Origin: an uncultured Sutterellaceae bacterium
GTDB taxonomy: Bacteria; Pseudomonadota; Gammaproteobacteria; Burkholderiales; Burkholderiaceae_F
DNA length: 6,782 nt
NCBI GenBank assembly: GCA_947253615.1
Contig: CAMYAA010000047.1
Coordinates: 1-6,782 of the forward strand
Reading direction: 5' to 3'
The notes beneath the pieces were generated by a model. That model was not told the origin of the DNA and searched no databases. It worked only from the letters and a program-made list of their open reading frames with translations. Both the position numbers and the translations under genes were made by a program. Each line of letters starts with the position of its first letter. The first letter of the stretch is position 1. Shown in pieces: positions 1 through 6,782 of the stretch.

Positions 1-1190
1 CCCATGTATTCGTAGCCAATGGCTTCTAAGACGGAACGCCACATCACAAACTGATCGTCGTCCATCGTCATGTTTAAGAAGCAACCGCTCGCGTCTTTTT
101 CTTCGCCCGAACCGCCCGTTAAGTACGGTAAGAACATCACACCATTGCAGCCTGCCGGGACTTCTTTGGCCTTTTCACTCAAGAGCTGATAGTAGTTCGG
201 ATCATCCGACTTCTGGCACAAATGGTCTTTGAACCAACGTAAGCCTAAACCGCCCGTGCGCACAAAGCCCCAGTAGAAATAGGTATCCGGTAACGTCCCC
301 GAGTTAAAGATCAAACCGTTTTCGGGCTTGGATAATTTCGGAACAATCCCGTTGGTGGACACGCAGAACATCGAGCACGTCCCAGCGACGTCAACGCCCT
401 TATTGGCTTCGAAAATGCCCGAGCCTAACATCGACTGCATCGTGTCGCCTGCCCCACCTAAGATCGGGGTACCAGCCTTCAAGCCCGTGAATTCAGCAAT
501 CGCTTCGGTTAAGCCACCCACTTGTTCCCAGGGCTTCACGATACGTGGCATGTAGCGCTTATCAATGCCTAAGATTTCAAGCTGTTCGTCCGACCAGTGC
601 TTTTCCGTGACGTTGTAGCCTAAGCCCCAACCACTCATGGCACCCCAGTCGATAAAGGCGTCTTCGCCCTTGAGGCCCGCTAACTGCATCAAAATATACG
701 GGGCGTTATGAACAAACTTCACGCCTTCTTTTTGGAACGCTTCGTGATTCTTTAAGAACCAACGAGCAAACATCGCGGGGAACATCGGGCTCGCTAACGC
801 ATTCCCGGTTTCACGTGCCCAGATATCCAATCCCATCGCATTGATGGTTTCGGTATCTTCCATCGTACGACTGTCTAAATAGTTGATGTAGGGGGTGATG
901 GCTTTCCCTTGGGCATTCACGCCCACGATCCCACAAATAATCCCGTCGCCCATAATCGCGACGATATCGTGCGGGTTATAGCCTTTCGCGACAAGATCCT
1001 GAGCACAAGCCTTCATGTTGGTAATGGCAATGGAGGCGTATTCATCAACGTCCATCTGCACCCAACCAGGGTTTGGATATTGCAACGATGTGGGTAAGCT
1101 ATGCGAGGTGATACAACGAAAGTTTTCGTCGTAAACGGACATTTTGACGCTTTGGGTACCTGCGTCAAAACCCATGTAAAGCTTGCTCAT
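1..1190 (-). CDS. FGGY-family carbohydrate kinase, xylulokinase-like, 3' end missing
   Basis: This gene encodes a cytosolic kinase that would phosphorylate a sugar or polyol with ATP. About 397 residues are visible, starting MSKLYMGFDAGTQSVKMSVY; relatives are about 490-510 residues, so roughly 100 C-terminal residues lie beyond the left edge. Visible family features are the N-terminal phosphate-binding motif FDAGTQSVK (residues 8-16), PGWVQMD (41-47, like the PGWVEQ stretch of xylulokinases), the sugar-site-like segment YLDSRT (104-109), and GGAGDTMQSMLGSG (245-258), where D249 aligns with the catalytic base of the family. RTGGLGLRWF (311-320) begins the C-terminal ASKHA half. The start at 1190 is supported by an AGGA ribosome site (1197-1200 on the plus strand) six bases upstream. 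The substrate is not decided by sequence: xylulose is the nearest match, but other pentoses or polyols are possible. It is transcribed divergently from parE and is not an obvious functional partner of it. Confidence 0.9.
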   Translation of the reverse strand, partial: MSKLYMGFDAGTQSVKMSVYDENFRCITSHSLPTSLQYPNPGWVQMDVDEYASIAITNMKACAQDLVAKGYNPHDIVAIMGDGIICGIVGVNAQGKAITPYINYLDSRTMEDTETINAMGLDIWARETGNALASPMFPAMFARWFLKNHEAFQKEGVKFVHNAPYILMQLAGLKGEDAFIDWGAMSGWGLGYNVTEKHWSDEQLEILGIDKRYMPRIVKPWEQVGGLTEAIAEFTGLKAGTPILGGAGDTMQSMLGSGIFEANKGVDVAGTCSMFCVSTNGIVPKLSKPENGLIFNSGTLPDTYFYWGFVRTGGLGLRWFKDHLCQKSDDPNYYQLLSEKAKEVPAGCNGVMFLPYLTGGSGEEKDASGCFLNMTMDDDQFVMWRSVLEAIGYEYM

Positions 1191-1214
1191 ATTAGATCCT
1201 ATCGAGGTTATCGC

Positions 1215-1232
1215 GAAAATCGCAGAATTTTC
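1215..1232. repeat. Inverted repeat, possible operator of the sugar kinase gene
   Basis: GAAAAT (1215-1220) and ATTTTC (1227-1232) form a perfect six-base inverted repeat with a six-base spacer. It lies 25-42 bases upstream of the kinase start and directly next to the candidate -10 box at 1233-1238. This is where a repressor site would be expected, but the arms are short and AT-rich, so chance occurrence is possible. No T-run follows, so it is not a terminator. Confidence 0.3.
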
Positions 1233-1238
1233 ATTGTA
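1233..1238 (-). promoter_or_regulatory. Candidate -10 box for the sugar kinase gene
   Basis: On the minus strand these bases read TACAAT, five of six matches to the sigma-70 -10 consensus. The start of transcription would fall near 1226, giving a leader of about 36 bases that contains the AGGA ribosome site. The hexamer 17 bases upstream (TATCGG) does not resemble a -35 box and no extended -10 TG is present. If real, the promoter would be weak or activator-dependent. Confidence 0.25.
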
Positions 1239-1336
1239 AGGGATTCTACTAAATTCCGATAGTATTAGTCCGTACAAAGGAATAACGAACCTTCTTTTCC
1301 TTGATCGAAATTAGACCGAAGTCGCCTAGGTAAATT

Positions 1337-1365
1337 TTGGCGGAGACGTTAAAATTAAAGATTAT
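1337..1365 (+). promoter_or_regulatory. Candidate sigma-70 promoter for parE-parC
   Basis: TTGGCG (1337-1342, four of six matches to the -35 consensus) and GATTAT (1360-1365, four of six matches to the -10 consensus) are separated by the ideal 17 bases. The surrounding sequence is AT-rich. Transcription would begin near 1372 and leave a leader of only about 18 bases before the parE start. It is the best-spaced pair I found in the intergenic region, but neither box is strong. A second possible -35 (TTGATC, 1301-1306) lacks a well-spaced partner. Confidence 0.3.
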
Positions 1366-1389
1366 TCTGTTTGACTCGAGTAAGGACCC

Positions 1390-3366
1390 ATGGCCAAGGT
1401 ACACGATAAAAAAGACTACGGTGAAGTTTCCATTAAAGTCCTCAAAGGCTTGGAACCCGTTCGTCAACGTCCTGGGATGTATACCCTGACGGACAATCCT
1501 CTCCACATTATTCAGGAAGTGATTGATAACGCCAGTGACGAAGTCCTCGCGGGCTTTGGTACCAGTATTTCCGTGACTCGCCATACGGATGGCTCGATCA
1601 CGGTTGAGGATAACGGTCGTGGTATTCCGACGGGGCTTCATCCGGAAGAAAAGATTCCTGTGGTTGAACTCGTCTTTACCCGTTTACACGCGGGCGGTAA
1701 GTTTGCCAAAGGCGACGGCAGTTCGCCTTACGATTTTGCTGGGGGCTTACACGGGGTTGGGGTCTCGGTCACCAATGCGTTATCCACGAAAGTCGATGTG
1801 ACGGTTTGGCGCGATGGTGAAGAAGCGACCGTTCATTTCGTGGATTCCTTCTTAAGTGGTGAAATCCTCCGTAAGAAGAGTCCTTTCCCAAAGAGCCGCA
1901 TGGGGACGCGCGTCACCGTATGGCCTGATCCCAAGTATTTTGACTCGGCCGATATTCCTGAAAAAGGTTTGATTCGTTTACTTCGCTCCAAGGCGGTGCT
2001 TTTGCCGGGCTGCGAAGTGACCTACCGCAACGAAAAGTCCAGTAACGAACAGACCTGGAAATACACGGGCGGGTTACGCGAATATTTATTGAGTGAAATC
2101 AGTGCTGATCCGTTTATTGAGCCCTTTGAAGCGCAAGGCTTTGCGGACGCCAATACCGAAGGTTTTTCCGAAGGGGAAGGCGCAAGCTGGGTCGTGATTT
2201 GGACCGAAGAAGGCTCTTTAGAGCGTGAAAGCTATGTGAACTTGATTCCCACGCCGCAGGGCGGGACGCATGAGTCGGGGCTTCGTGATGGGCTCTATCA
2301 AGCCATGATGGCGTTTATGCAAGCCTATGGCCTTCAAACCAAAAACGTGAAGGTCCTAAGTGAAGACGTGTTTGCGCGTGCGAACTTTGTGCTCTCTACG
2401 AAGAGTTTAGATCCGCAATTCCAAGGTCAGACGAAAGAAAAATTAACGAGCCGTGATGCGATGAAGTTAGTGAGTAACTTCGTTCGTAGTCAATTTGAAT
2501 TCTGGCTCAATGATCATGTGGAAGAGGGTAAAAAGCTGGCGGAATTAATTAATACGCAAGCCCAGGCGCGTCAGCGTCAATCCTCGAAGTACACCAAACG
2601 TAAATCCTCGAGCGTCGCGGTGCTCCCTGGGAAGCTCACCGACTGCGAAAGTGAAGACATTGCTCGCAATGAACTCTTCATTGTGGAAGGGGACTCCGCT
2701 GGGGGTTCAGCCAAGAAAGGGCGTGATAAAGAATTCCAAGCGATTTTGCCCTTGCGTGGGAAGATTTTGAACACGTGGGAAGTCGATTCCGACGAGCTTT
2801 TCCGCTTTGATACGGTGCACGATATCGCCGTGGCGATTGGCGTGGATCCGCATGGGGCGGATGATGAGCCCAATATCAAAGGGTTACGTTACGGCAAGAT
2901 TTGCATTCTCTCGGACGCGGACGTGGACGGGAGTCATATTCAGGTCTTGCTCTTAACGCTCTTTTATAAGCACTTCCCTAAATTGATCGAAGAAGGGCAC
3001 GTGTTTGTGGCGATGCCGCCGCTTTATCGTGTGGACGTTCCGAAGATTGGGAAGCGTGCTGAACGCAGTATTTATTGCTTGGACGAGCGTGAATTGGCTC
3101 GCACGATTGAGCAATTAAAGAAAGACAAGATCAGCGAAGAGAAAATCTCCATTTCTCGATTCAAAGGCTTGGGCGAAATGAAAGCCGAACAGCTCTCTGA
3201 AACCGCCCTTCATCCTGATACCCGTCGTTTGTTACCCGTGACCTTAGGGGACATGGATACGATCGCGACTGAAACGGTGATGAACTTATTGATGAGTAAG
3301 AAAGAAGCCGGTGGGCGCAATGCCTGGATGGAAGCCTGGGGCGACCGTGTTGAAACTGACGTATAA
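1390..3366 (+). CDS. parE: DNA topoisomerase IV subunit B
   Basis: This is the ATPase and TOPRIM subunit of topoisomerase IV, which works with ParC to decatenate daughter chromosomes and relax DNA. At 658 residues it has the usual ParE length. The GHKL ATPase comes first: QEVIDNA with catalytic-type E43, the nucleotide-binding D74 in VEDNGRGIP, the glycine lid GGLHGVG (118-124), and QTKEKL (347-352), whose K349 matches the ATP-contacting lysine of the transducer domain. The TOPRIM domain follows, with E433 in FIVEGDSAGGSA, PLRGKILN (454-461), and the metal-binding aspartates of SDADVDGSH (508-516). The end, FKGLGEMKAEQLSETALHPDTRRLLPV and beyond, is also typical. ParE is preferred over GyrB because of the length, the lack of the large proteobacterial GyrB insert, and the parC neighbour. 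The ATG at 1390 has AAGGA at 1382-1386, only three bases away, a short spacing. parC starts 22 bases after the stop. Confidence 0.97.
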   Translation: MAKVHDKKDYGEVSIKVLKGLEPVRQRPGMYTLTDNPLHIIQEVIDNASDEVLAGFGTSISVTRHTDGSITVEDNGRGIPTGLHPEEKIPVVELVFTRLHAGGKFAKGDGSSPYDFAGGLHGVGVSVTNALSTKVDVTVWRDGEEATVHFVDSFLSGEILRKKSPFPKSRMGTRVTVWPDPKYFDSADIPEKGLIRLLRSKAVLLPGCEVTYRNEKSSNEQTWKYTGGLREYLLSEISADPFIEPFEAQGFADANTEGFSEGEGASWVVIWTEEGSLERESYVNLIPTPQGGTHESGLRDGLYQAMMAFMQAYGLQTKNVKVLSEDVFARANFVLSTKSLDPQFQGQTKEKLTSRDAMKLVSNFVRSQFEFWLNDHVEEGKKLAELINTQAQARQRQSSKYTKRKSSSVAVLPGKLTDCESEDIARNELFIVEGDSAGGSAKKGRDKEFQAILPLRGKILNTWEVDSDELFRFDTVHDIAVAIGVDPHGADDEPNIKGLRYGKICILSDADVDGSHIQVLLLTLFYKHFPKLIEEGHVFVAMPPLYRVDVPKIGKRAERSIYCLDERELARTIEQLKKDKISEEKISISRFKGLGEMKAEQLSETALHPDTRRLLPVTLGDMDTIATETVMNLLMSKKEAGGRNAWMEAWGDRVETDV

Positions 3367-3388
3367 CGAGTGAGTGTGAAGAATTAGT

Positions 3389-6217
3389 ATGTCGAAAAAG
3401 AAATCTAGCCCCTTAGGGGATTTTGGTTGTGCCTCTCTCTTTGATACGTTGGATGCCGATACGCCTTTAGAGAACACGACCGATAAAGAAAGCGCCGCTG
3501 ACTCAGCTAAGGCTGAGAAGGCCTCGACGCTTCAAGTCGTTCAAAAGGACGGCGCCGTGAAGCCTTTAACCGAAGTGGTGGCTGAAGACCTTGAAGCCGA
3601 GGCGGAAGAAACGGCGATCCGTGATGACCTCAAGGCGGGGGTTTTAATCCCGACGGAGGAGACGACGGAAGCGGACGCCGCCTCCGAGAGCGTGAGCGAG
3701 GATGACTCGGACGCTGACGGTGAAGCGGACGAGGAGCTTGGCGACGAAGACGAAGCTGTTGAAGCGAGTGCTGACTTAAGCACCACGGGCATTATTAATG
3801 ACGTGATGGGCGGCAACGTCGAAGACGAAGGTGAGCTTACCTTGGCGCGTTATGCCTCGCGAGCCTATCTTGAATACGCCATGTCGGTGGTGAAGTCTCG
3901 TGCGTTACCGGTGGTCTCGGACGGCCAAAAGCCGGTGCAGCGTCGTATTTTGATCGACATGGATCGCATGGGCTTAAAAGCGGGTAGCTCTCGTGTGAAG
4001 TCCGCTCGTGTGGTCGGGGACGTTTTAGGTAAATACCATCCGCACGGGGACCAATCTGTGTATGACGCCATGGTTCGTATGGCGCAAGAATTCTCGTTAC
4101 GTTATCCCTTGATTGAAGGTCAGGGGAACTTCGGGAGTCGAGATGGCGACAGTCAAGCGGCGATGCGTTATACCGAAGCGCGTTTGATGCCCATTGCCGA
4201 CTTGTTACTCGAAGAAGTGGATTCGGGGGCCGTTGACTTTACGCCTAACTATGACGGGAACTTCCAGGAACCCGTGGAATTGCCGGCCAAATTACCGTTT
4301 GTGCTCTTAAATGGCGCGAGTGGGATTGCCGTGGGGATGGCCACCGAAATTCCATCGCACAATTTGAGTGAAGTCGCGGCCGCGTGCGAACTCTTGATTG
4401 ATCGTCCGGAGTCCACCTTGGATGACGTGATGAAGGTTTTACCCGCCCCGGACTTTCCGTGTGGCGCGCAAATCATTAGTCCGCGTGATGTGATTCGTGA
4501 TATCTATGCGACGGGCTTAGGCAAGTTACGCGTTCGTGCGCGTTATCACTTTGAAGAATTGCAACGTGGTCAATGGCAGTTGGTGATTGATGAATTGCCA
4601 CCCGAAGCGTCGACCGCCAAAGTGTTGGCACGCATTGAAGAAATCACCAATCCGAAGATTACGAAACCGAAAAAAGCCTTATCGGCTAAACAGCAACAGG
4701 CGAAAAGTGCCATGTTGTCGATTCTTGAACGCGTTCGAGACGAGTCCGATAAGAGTGTCGCGGTGCGTCTTGTTTTTGAACCTAAGAGTTCCAAGATCGA
4801 CCGTGAAGAATTTGTTCAGGCCTTATTGAGCCAGACCCAGATGGAATCCAATGTCTCCATGAATTTGGTGATGTTGGGTAACGATGGTAAGCCGCAGCGT
4901 AAGAACTTGTTGAGCATTTTGAAAGAGTGGATTGATTTCCGCTTTAAAGTGGTTCGTCGTCGTTCTGAAGCACGTTTGGAAAAGGTCAACGATCGTATTC
5001 ACGTGCTCGATGGGCGCAGGATTGCGTTGATCAATTTGGATCGTGTGATTGAAATTGTTCGCAATGACGATGATCCGAAGAATAAGCTCATGAGCGAGTT
5101 TGCGTTAACGGAACGTCAGGCCGAAGATATTTTAGAAATCCGCTTACGTCAATTGGCGCGTATGGCGGCGTTGGCCCTCGAACGTGAATTAAACGAACTC
5201 AATAAAGAACGTGAAAGCTTAGAACGTTTGTTGAGTTCGGACGCGGTCTTCCGTCGTCAGGTGGTGAAAGAAATTCGTGAAGCCCAAAAGCAATTTGGGG
5301 ACGAACGTCGCACCTTGATTCAAGAAGCAGAACAAGCCGTGACGGAACAAAAGGTAGTGGACGAACCCATCACCGTGGTGATTTCTCAGAAGGGCTACTT
5401 ACGTGCGCGTACGGGCCACGGCTTTGATTGCTCCACGATGGGCTTTAAGGTCGGGGACCAATTTGAGCGTCAGATTGAATGTCGCTCGGTCGATGAGTTG
5501 ATCTTCTTAACGGACACTGGTCGATGCTACTCCTTGAAAGTGAGTGCGTTACCAGGCGCCCGTGGTGACGGGTTACCGATTTCGAGCTTCTTTGACTTGG
5601 ATAAGGAAAGTAAGCGCTTTGCGGCGATTTTACCGAGCCAGGACAAGACCGATATCGCCATTGTCACGACGGACGGTTATGCCTTAGCGTGTGAACTCAA
5701 TGACTTGAAGAGTTCAGTTCGCAACGGTCGTCAATTCGTTCGTTTGAACGAAGGCGCGAGTGTATTAGACGTCATTATCAAACGTGAGACGGACTTCTAC
5801 TTTGGGTTACTTAACTCCAACCAGCGTGTTTTGGTGTTCCCGTTTAGCGAATTGAAGGTCTTAAACCGCGGGGGCTTAGGGACGATTGCGATGCGTTGTG
5901 CCTTCCCTGAAGTGCAAATCCTCTCGGCCACGGGTTTAGACGCTCGTGGGTTGAGCGTGATTGGCCAGAGCCGCAACGGTAAGGATCGTGAAATGCTTAT
6001 CCAGAAGACGACCTTTGAAGGGTTTATTTCGGCGCGTGCCCGTGCTGGTAAGGCCTTAGGCGTGAGCTGGAAAGCGTCGAGCATTGCGGGCTTGCCTCTT
6101 GAGGGGGTTGACCCCGAGGGGAGTAGTTCAGGTAGTGCCCTTGGCGGATCGACACCCTCAGAACAGTCTGATAAAGTGGTGACGACCCTAGAGGAAGAGG
6201 TTCCAACCTTGTTATAA
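3389..6217 (+). CDS. parC: DNA topoisomerase IV subunit A with acidic N-terminal extension
   Basis: ParC is the DNA breakage-reunion subunit of topoisomerase IV. At 942 residues it is longer than the roughly 750-780 I expect for betaproteobacterial ParC. Residues 1-20 include SLFDTL, recalling the short DLF-type N-terminus of relatives. An acidic low-complexity stretch follows up to about 150, then the winged-helix core: [30 protein letters not shown] (179-188), KYHPHGD (215-221), and the catalytic tyrosine Y261 in [28 protein letters not shown] (308-325) is also conserved. A tower and coiled-coil arm (about 400-655) lead to a GyrA-like beta-pinwheel (about 660-890), then a Ser/Gly-rich acidic tail of some 38 residues. 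There is no clear QRRGGKG GyrA box, which supports ParC over GyrA. The ATG at 3389 has a weak GAAGA site (3378-3382), six bases away. M140 could start a near-canonical protein but has no ribosome site, so I keep the long form. Probably co-transcribed with parE. Confidence 0.95.
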   Translation: MSKKKSSPLGDFGCASLFDTLDADTPLENTTDKESAADSAKAEKASTLQVVQKDGAVKPLTEVVAEDLEAEAEETAIRDDLKAGVLIPTEETTEADAASESVSEDDSDADGEADEELGDEDEAVEASADLSTTGIINDVMGGNVEDEGELTLARYASRAYLEYAMSVVKSRALPVVSDGQKPVQRRILIDMDRMGLKAGSSRVKSARVVGDVLGKYHPHGDQSVYDAMVRMAQEFSLRYPLIEGQGNFGSRDGDSQAAMRYTEARLMPIADLLLEEVDSGAVDFTPNYDGNFQEPVELPAKLPFVLLNGASGIAVGMATEIPSHNLSEVAAACELLIDRPESTLDDVMKVLPAPDFPCGAQIISPRDVIRDIYATGLGKLRVRARYHFEELQRGQWQLVIDELPPEASTAKVLARIEEITNPKITKPKKALSAKQQQAKSAMLSILERVRDESDKSVAVRLVFEPKSSKIDREEFVQALLSQTQMESNVSMNLVMLGNDGKPQRKNLLSILKEWIDFRFKVVRRRSEARLEKVNDRIHVLDGRRIALINLDRVIEIVRNDDDPKNKLMSEFALTERQAEDILEIRLRQLARMAALALERELNELNKERESLERLLSSDAVFRRQVVKEIREAQKQFGDERRTLIQEAEQAVTEQKVVDEPITVVISQKGYLRARTGHGFDCSTMGFKVGDQFERQIECRSVDELIFLTDTGRCYSLKVSALPGARGDGLPISSFFDLDKESKRFAAILPSQDKTDIAIVTTDGYALACELNDLKSSVRNGRQFVRLNEGASVLDVIIKRETDFYFGLLNSNQRVLVFPFSELKVLNRGGLGTIAMRCAFPEVQILSATGLDARGLSVIGQSRNGKDREMLIQKTTFEGFISARARAGKALGVSWKASSIAGLPLEGVDPEGSSSGSALGGSTPSEQSDKVVTTLEEEVPTLL
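3569..3838 (+). other. Acidic low-complexity segment within ParC (residues 61-150)
   Basis: By hand count, 34 of these 90 residues are Asp or Glu against only two basic residues (R78 and K82). Residues 91-130 contain 19 acidic residues and no Lys or Arg. The stretch should be disordered. Its codons lean more to GAG (8 of 20 Glu) and GAC (12 of 14 Asp) than the GAA-rich coding around it. The reading frame runs through without a stop into the conserved catalytic core. It is part of the parC gene, listed separately because it is not part of the usual family architecture. Confidence 0.85.
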
Positions 6218-6224
6218 GTAACAG

Positions 6225-6267
6225 AGCCCTTAGGAATGGTGAAAACCTTAGTACTGAGGGCTTTTTT
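6225..6267 (+). terminator. Rho-independent terminator of parE-parC
   Basis: The arms AGCCCTTAG (6225-6233) and CTGAGGGCT (6254-6262) pair over nine bases with one G-U wobble. A run of six T follows (6262-6267). Inside the 20-base loop, GGT-GAAA-ACC can form a small inner hairpin. It starts eight bases after the parC stop codon. There is no matching T-run on the opposite strand, so it acts in one direction only. Confidence 0.88.
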
Positions 6268-6284
6268 AAGCGTGATGAAAAGCT

Positions 6285-6736
6285 ATGTTTACATGTCTTA
6301 AGCGACTCTCGACTCGCCTATTACTCTTGACCGCGATTTGGGTGAGTTTTATCTCCTCCATGGTGGGTTATACGATGTGGCTCAACTGGGAGCTTGAAGC
6401 GAGTGCCGCCTCAACGCAAGCCATTGCCAATATTCGTTATCACGTCTATCGCGCTGAGCAATTCACTCAATCCAAATATCCGGACGTGGAATTCGATAAT
6501 GAAATTCGTTTGATAAACGAAGAAATGCGTCAATTGCGTGAAGGCGATTTATGGCGTCCGTTATCGATTCCGAAGACGAGTCCGATTTTGGCGCTCTTTG
6601 GCCAAGTGGAAAAGCATTGGCAGTCGAGCATGGAGCCGGACTTAATCAACGCGCGTAAGACCAAAACGATGTTACCGATGCGTCAGATTAATTCCTTTAC
6701 GGAAGATTTGTCGGGCGTGAACGATTTGATCGAAAG
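6285..6736 (+). CDS. NarX/NarQ-like sensor histidine kinase, N-terminal fragment
   Basis: The gene encodes the sensory start of a membrane histidine kinase; about 150 genuine residues are present before the sequence runs into adapter. A basic start (MFTCLKRLSTR) leads into a membrane segment at about residues 12-33. A periplasmic helical domain follows, laid out as in NarX/NarQ: a P-box-like stretch (TQAIANIRYHVYRAEQ, 45-60), a GDLWRPLSIPK segment (87-97) resembling the GDPxRPLFxP turn of betaproteobacterial NarX-like sensors, and a P'-box-like stretch (QINSFTEDLSGVNDLIES, 134-151). HAMP and kinase domains would lie beyond the end. The family senses nitrate or nitrite and phosphorylates a NarL-type regulator; the ligand here is unproven. 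ATG 6285 is the first possible start because an in-frame TGA sits at 6276-6278. The ribosome site is weak (AAAAG). The gene begins 17 bases after the parC terminator, and I see no promoter in the gap. The frame stays open through the adapter, adding false residues. Confidence 0.7.
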
Positions 6737-6782
6737 CTGTCTCTTATACACATCTGACGCTGCCGACGATATGCAGTGTGTA
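6737..6782 (+). other. Illumina Nextera adapter left on the contig end (artefact)
   Basis: CTGTCTCTTATACACATCT (6737-6755) is the Tn5 mosaic end used in Nextera libraries. GACGCTGCCGACGA (6756-6769) is the read-through on the i5 side. TATGCAGT (6770-6777) is the reverse complement of ACTGCATA, the Nextera i5 index 506. GTGTA (6778-6782) begins the P5 tail. The order and spacing match the adapter exactly, so none of these bases belongs to the organism. Confidence 0.99.

Noticed and set aside
1..1190. Several plus-strand open frames (328-555, 909-1097) opposite the sugar kinase as small genes.
   Set aside because: They are antisense to conserved kinase motifs, have no convincing ribosome sites, and read as shadows of the minus-strand gene.
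1249..1641. A 130-residue open frame on the minus strand across the parE start and its upstream region.
   Set aside because: Most of it lies antisense to the conserved GHKL domain of parE, it matches no family I recognise, and it would overlap the divergent promoter region. It is a shadow frame.
3806..3808. ATG at ParC M140 as the true start of a canonical-length protein.
   Set aside because: There is no ribosome-binding sequence in front of it. The upstream frame is open from 3389, keeps an N-terminal SLFDTL resembling relatives, and starts just after parE. Kept only as a possible alternative start.
3541..3816. A Ser-rich 91-residue open frame on the minus strand opposite the acidic ParC segment.
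   Set aside because: The Ser/Ala-rich product is the expected antisense reading of GAC/GAG/GCG-rich coding sequence. The plus frame continues into the conserved ParC core.
6102..6115. Short G-rich/C-rich dyad (GGGGT-TG-ACCCC) in the 3' end of parC as a possible intragenic terminator.
   Set aside because: The two-base loop is too tight, no T-run follows, and a proper terminator lies just after the stop codon.
6275..6301. A tiny frame (MKSYVYMS) starting just before the sensor-kinase ATG and overlapping it, as a possible leader peptide.
   Set aside because: Eight codons, no ribosome site, and no regulatory codon pattern; such overlaps occur by chance.
6737..6755. The Tn5-type mosaic end as evidence of a real transposon insertion in the sensor-kinase gene.
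   Set aside because: It is followed immediately by the i5-side adapter, an index and the P5 start, which is a library construct and not a transposon body.

Overview
The window is a fragment of ordinary bacterial chromosome, probably from a betaproteobacterium. The ParC core is close to what I recall for Burkholderiales ParC (for example the stretches around [17 protein letters not shown] and [18 protein letters not shown]), and the histidine-kinase fragment at the right end has the NarX-like sensor layout common in that group. Moderate GC and heavy use of TTA/TTG leucine codons would fit a host-associated lineage such as Sutterellaceae, but that is inference from memory, not a placement. The right end is not biological: the last 46 bases are Illumina Nextera adapter, so the fragment is the untrimmed end of an assembled contig.

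Layout, left to right. Positions 1-1190 (minus strand) hold most of an FGGY-family sugar kinase, cut off by the left edge. A 199-bp divergent intergenic region (1191-1389) carries weak promoter candidates in both directions and a perfect 6+6 inverted repeat just in front of the kinase. Positions 1390-3366 are parE and 3389-6217 are parC (plus strand, 22 bp apart), the two subunits of DNA topoisomerase IV. A clear rho-independent terminator (6225-6267) closes this pair. Only 17 bp beyond its T-tract a third plus-strand gene starts (6285), the N-terminal part of a membrane sensor histidine kinase of the NarX/NarQ type; its genuine sequence ends at about 6736, where the adapter begins.

Functionally, ParE (ATPase plus TOPRIM) and ParC (DNA breakage-reunion plus C-terminal pinwheel) form the A2B2 enzyme that unlinks daughter chromosomes, and their spacing suggests co-transcription. 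The sugar kinase is transcribed away from them and is probably regulated separately. The sensor kinase lies after the terminator and has no obvious promoter of its own.

I see no new multi-gene system, phage, transposon, CRISPR array or RNA gene. The most unusual biological feature is a roughly 130-residue, strongly acidic, low-complexity stretch placed ahead of the ParC catalytic core, together with a Ser/Gly-rich acidic C-terminal tail.
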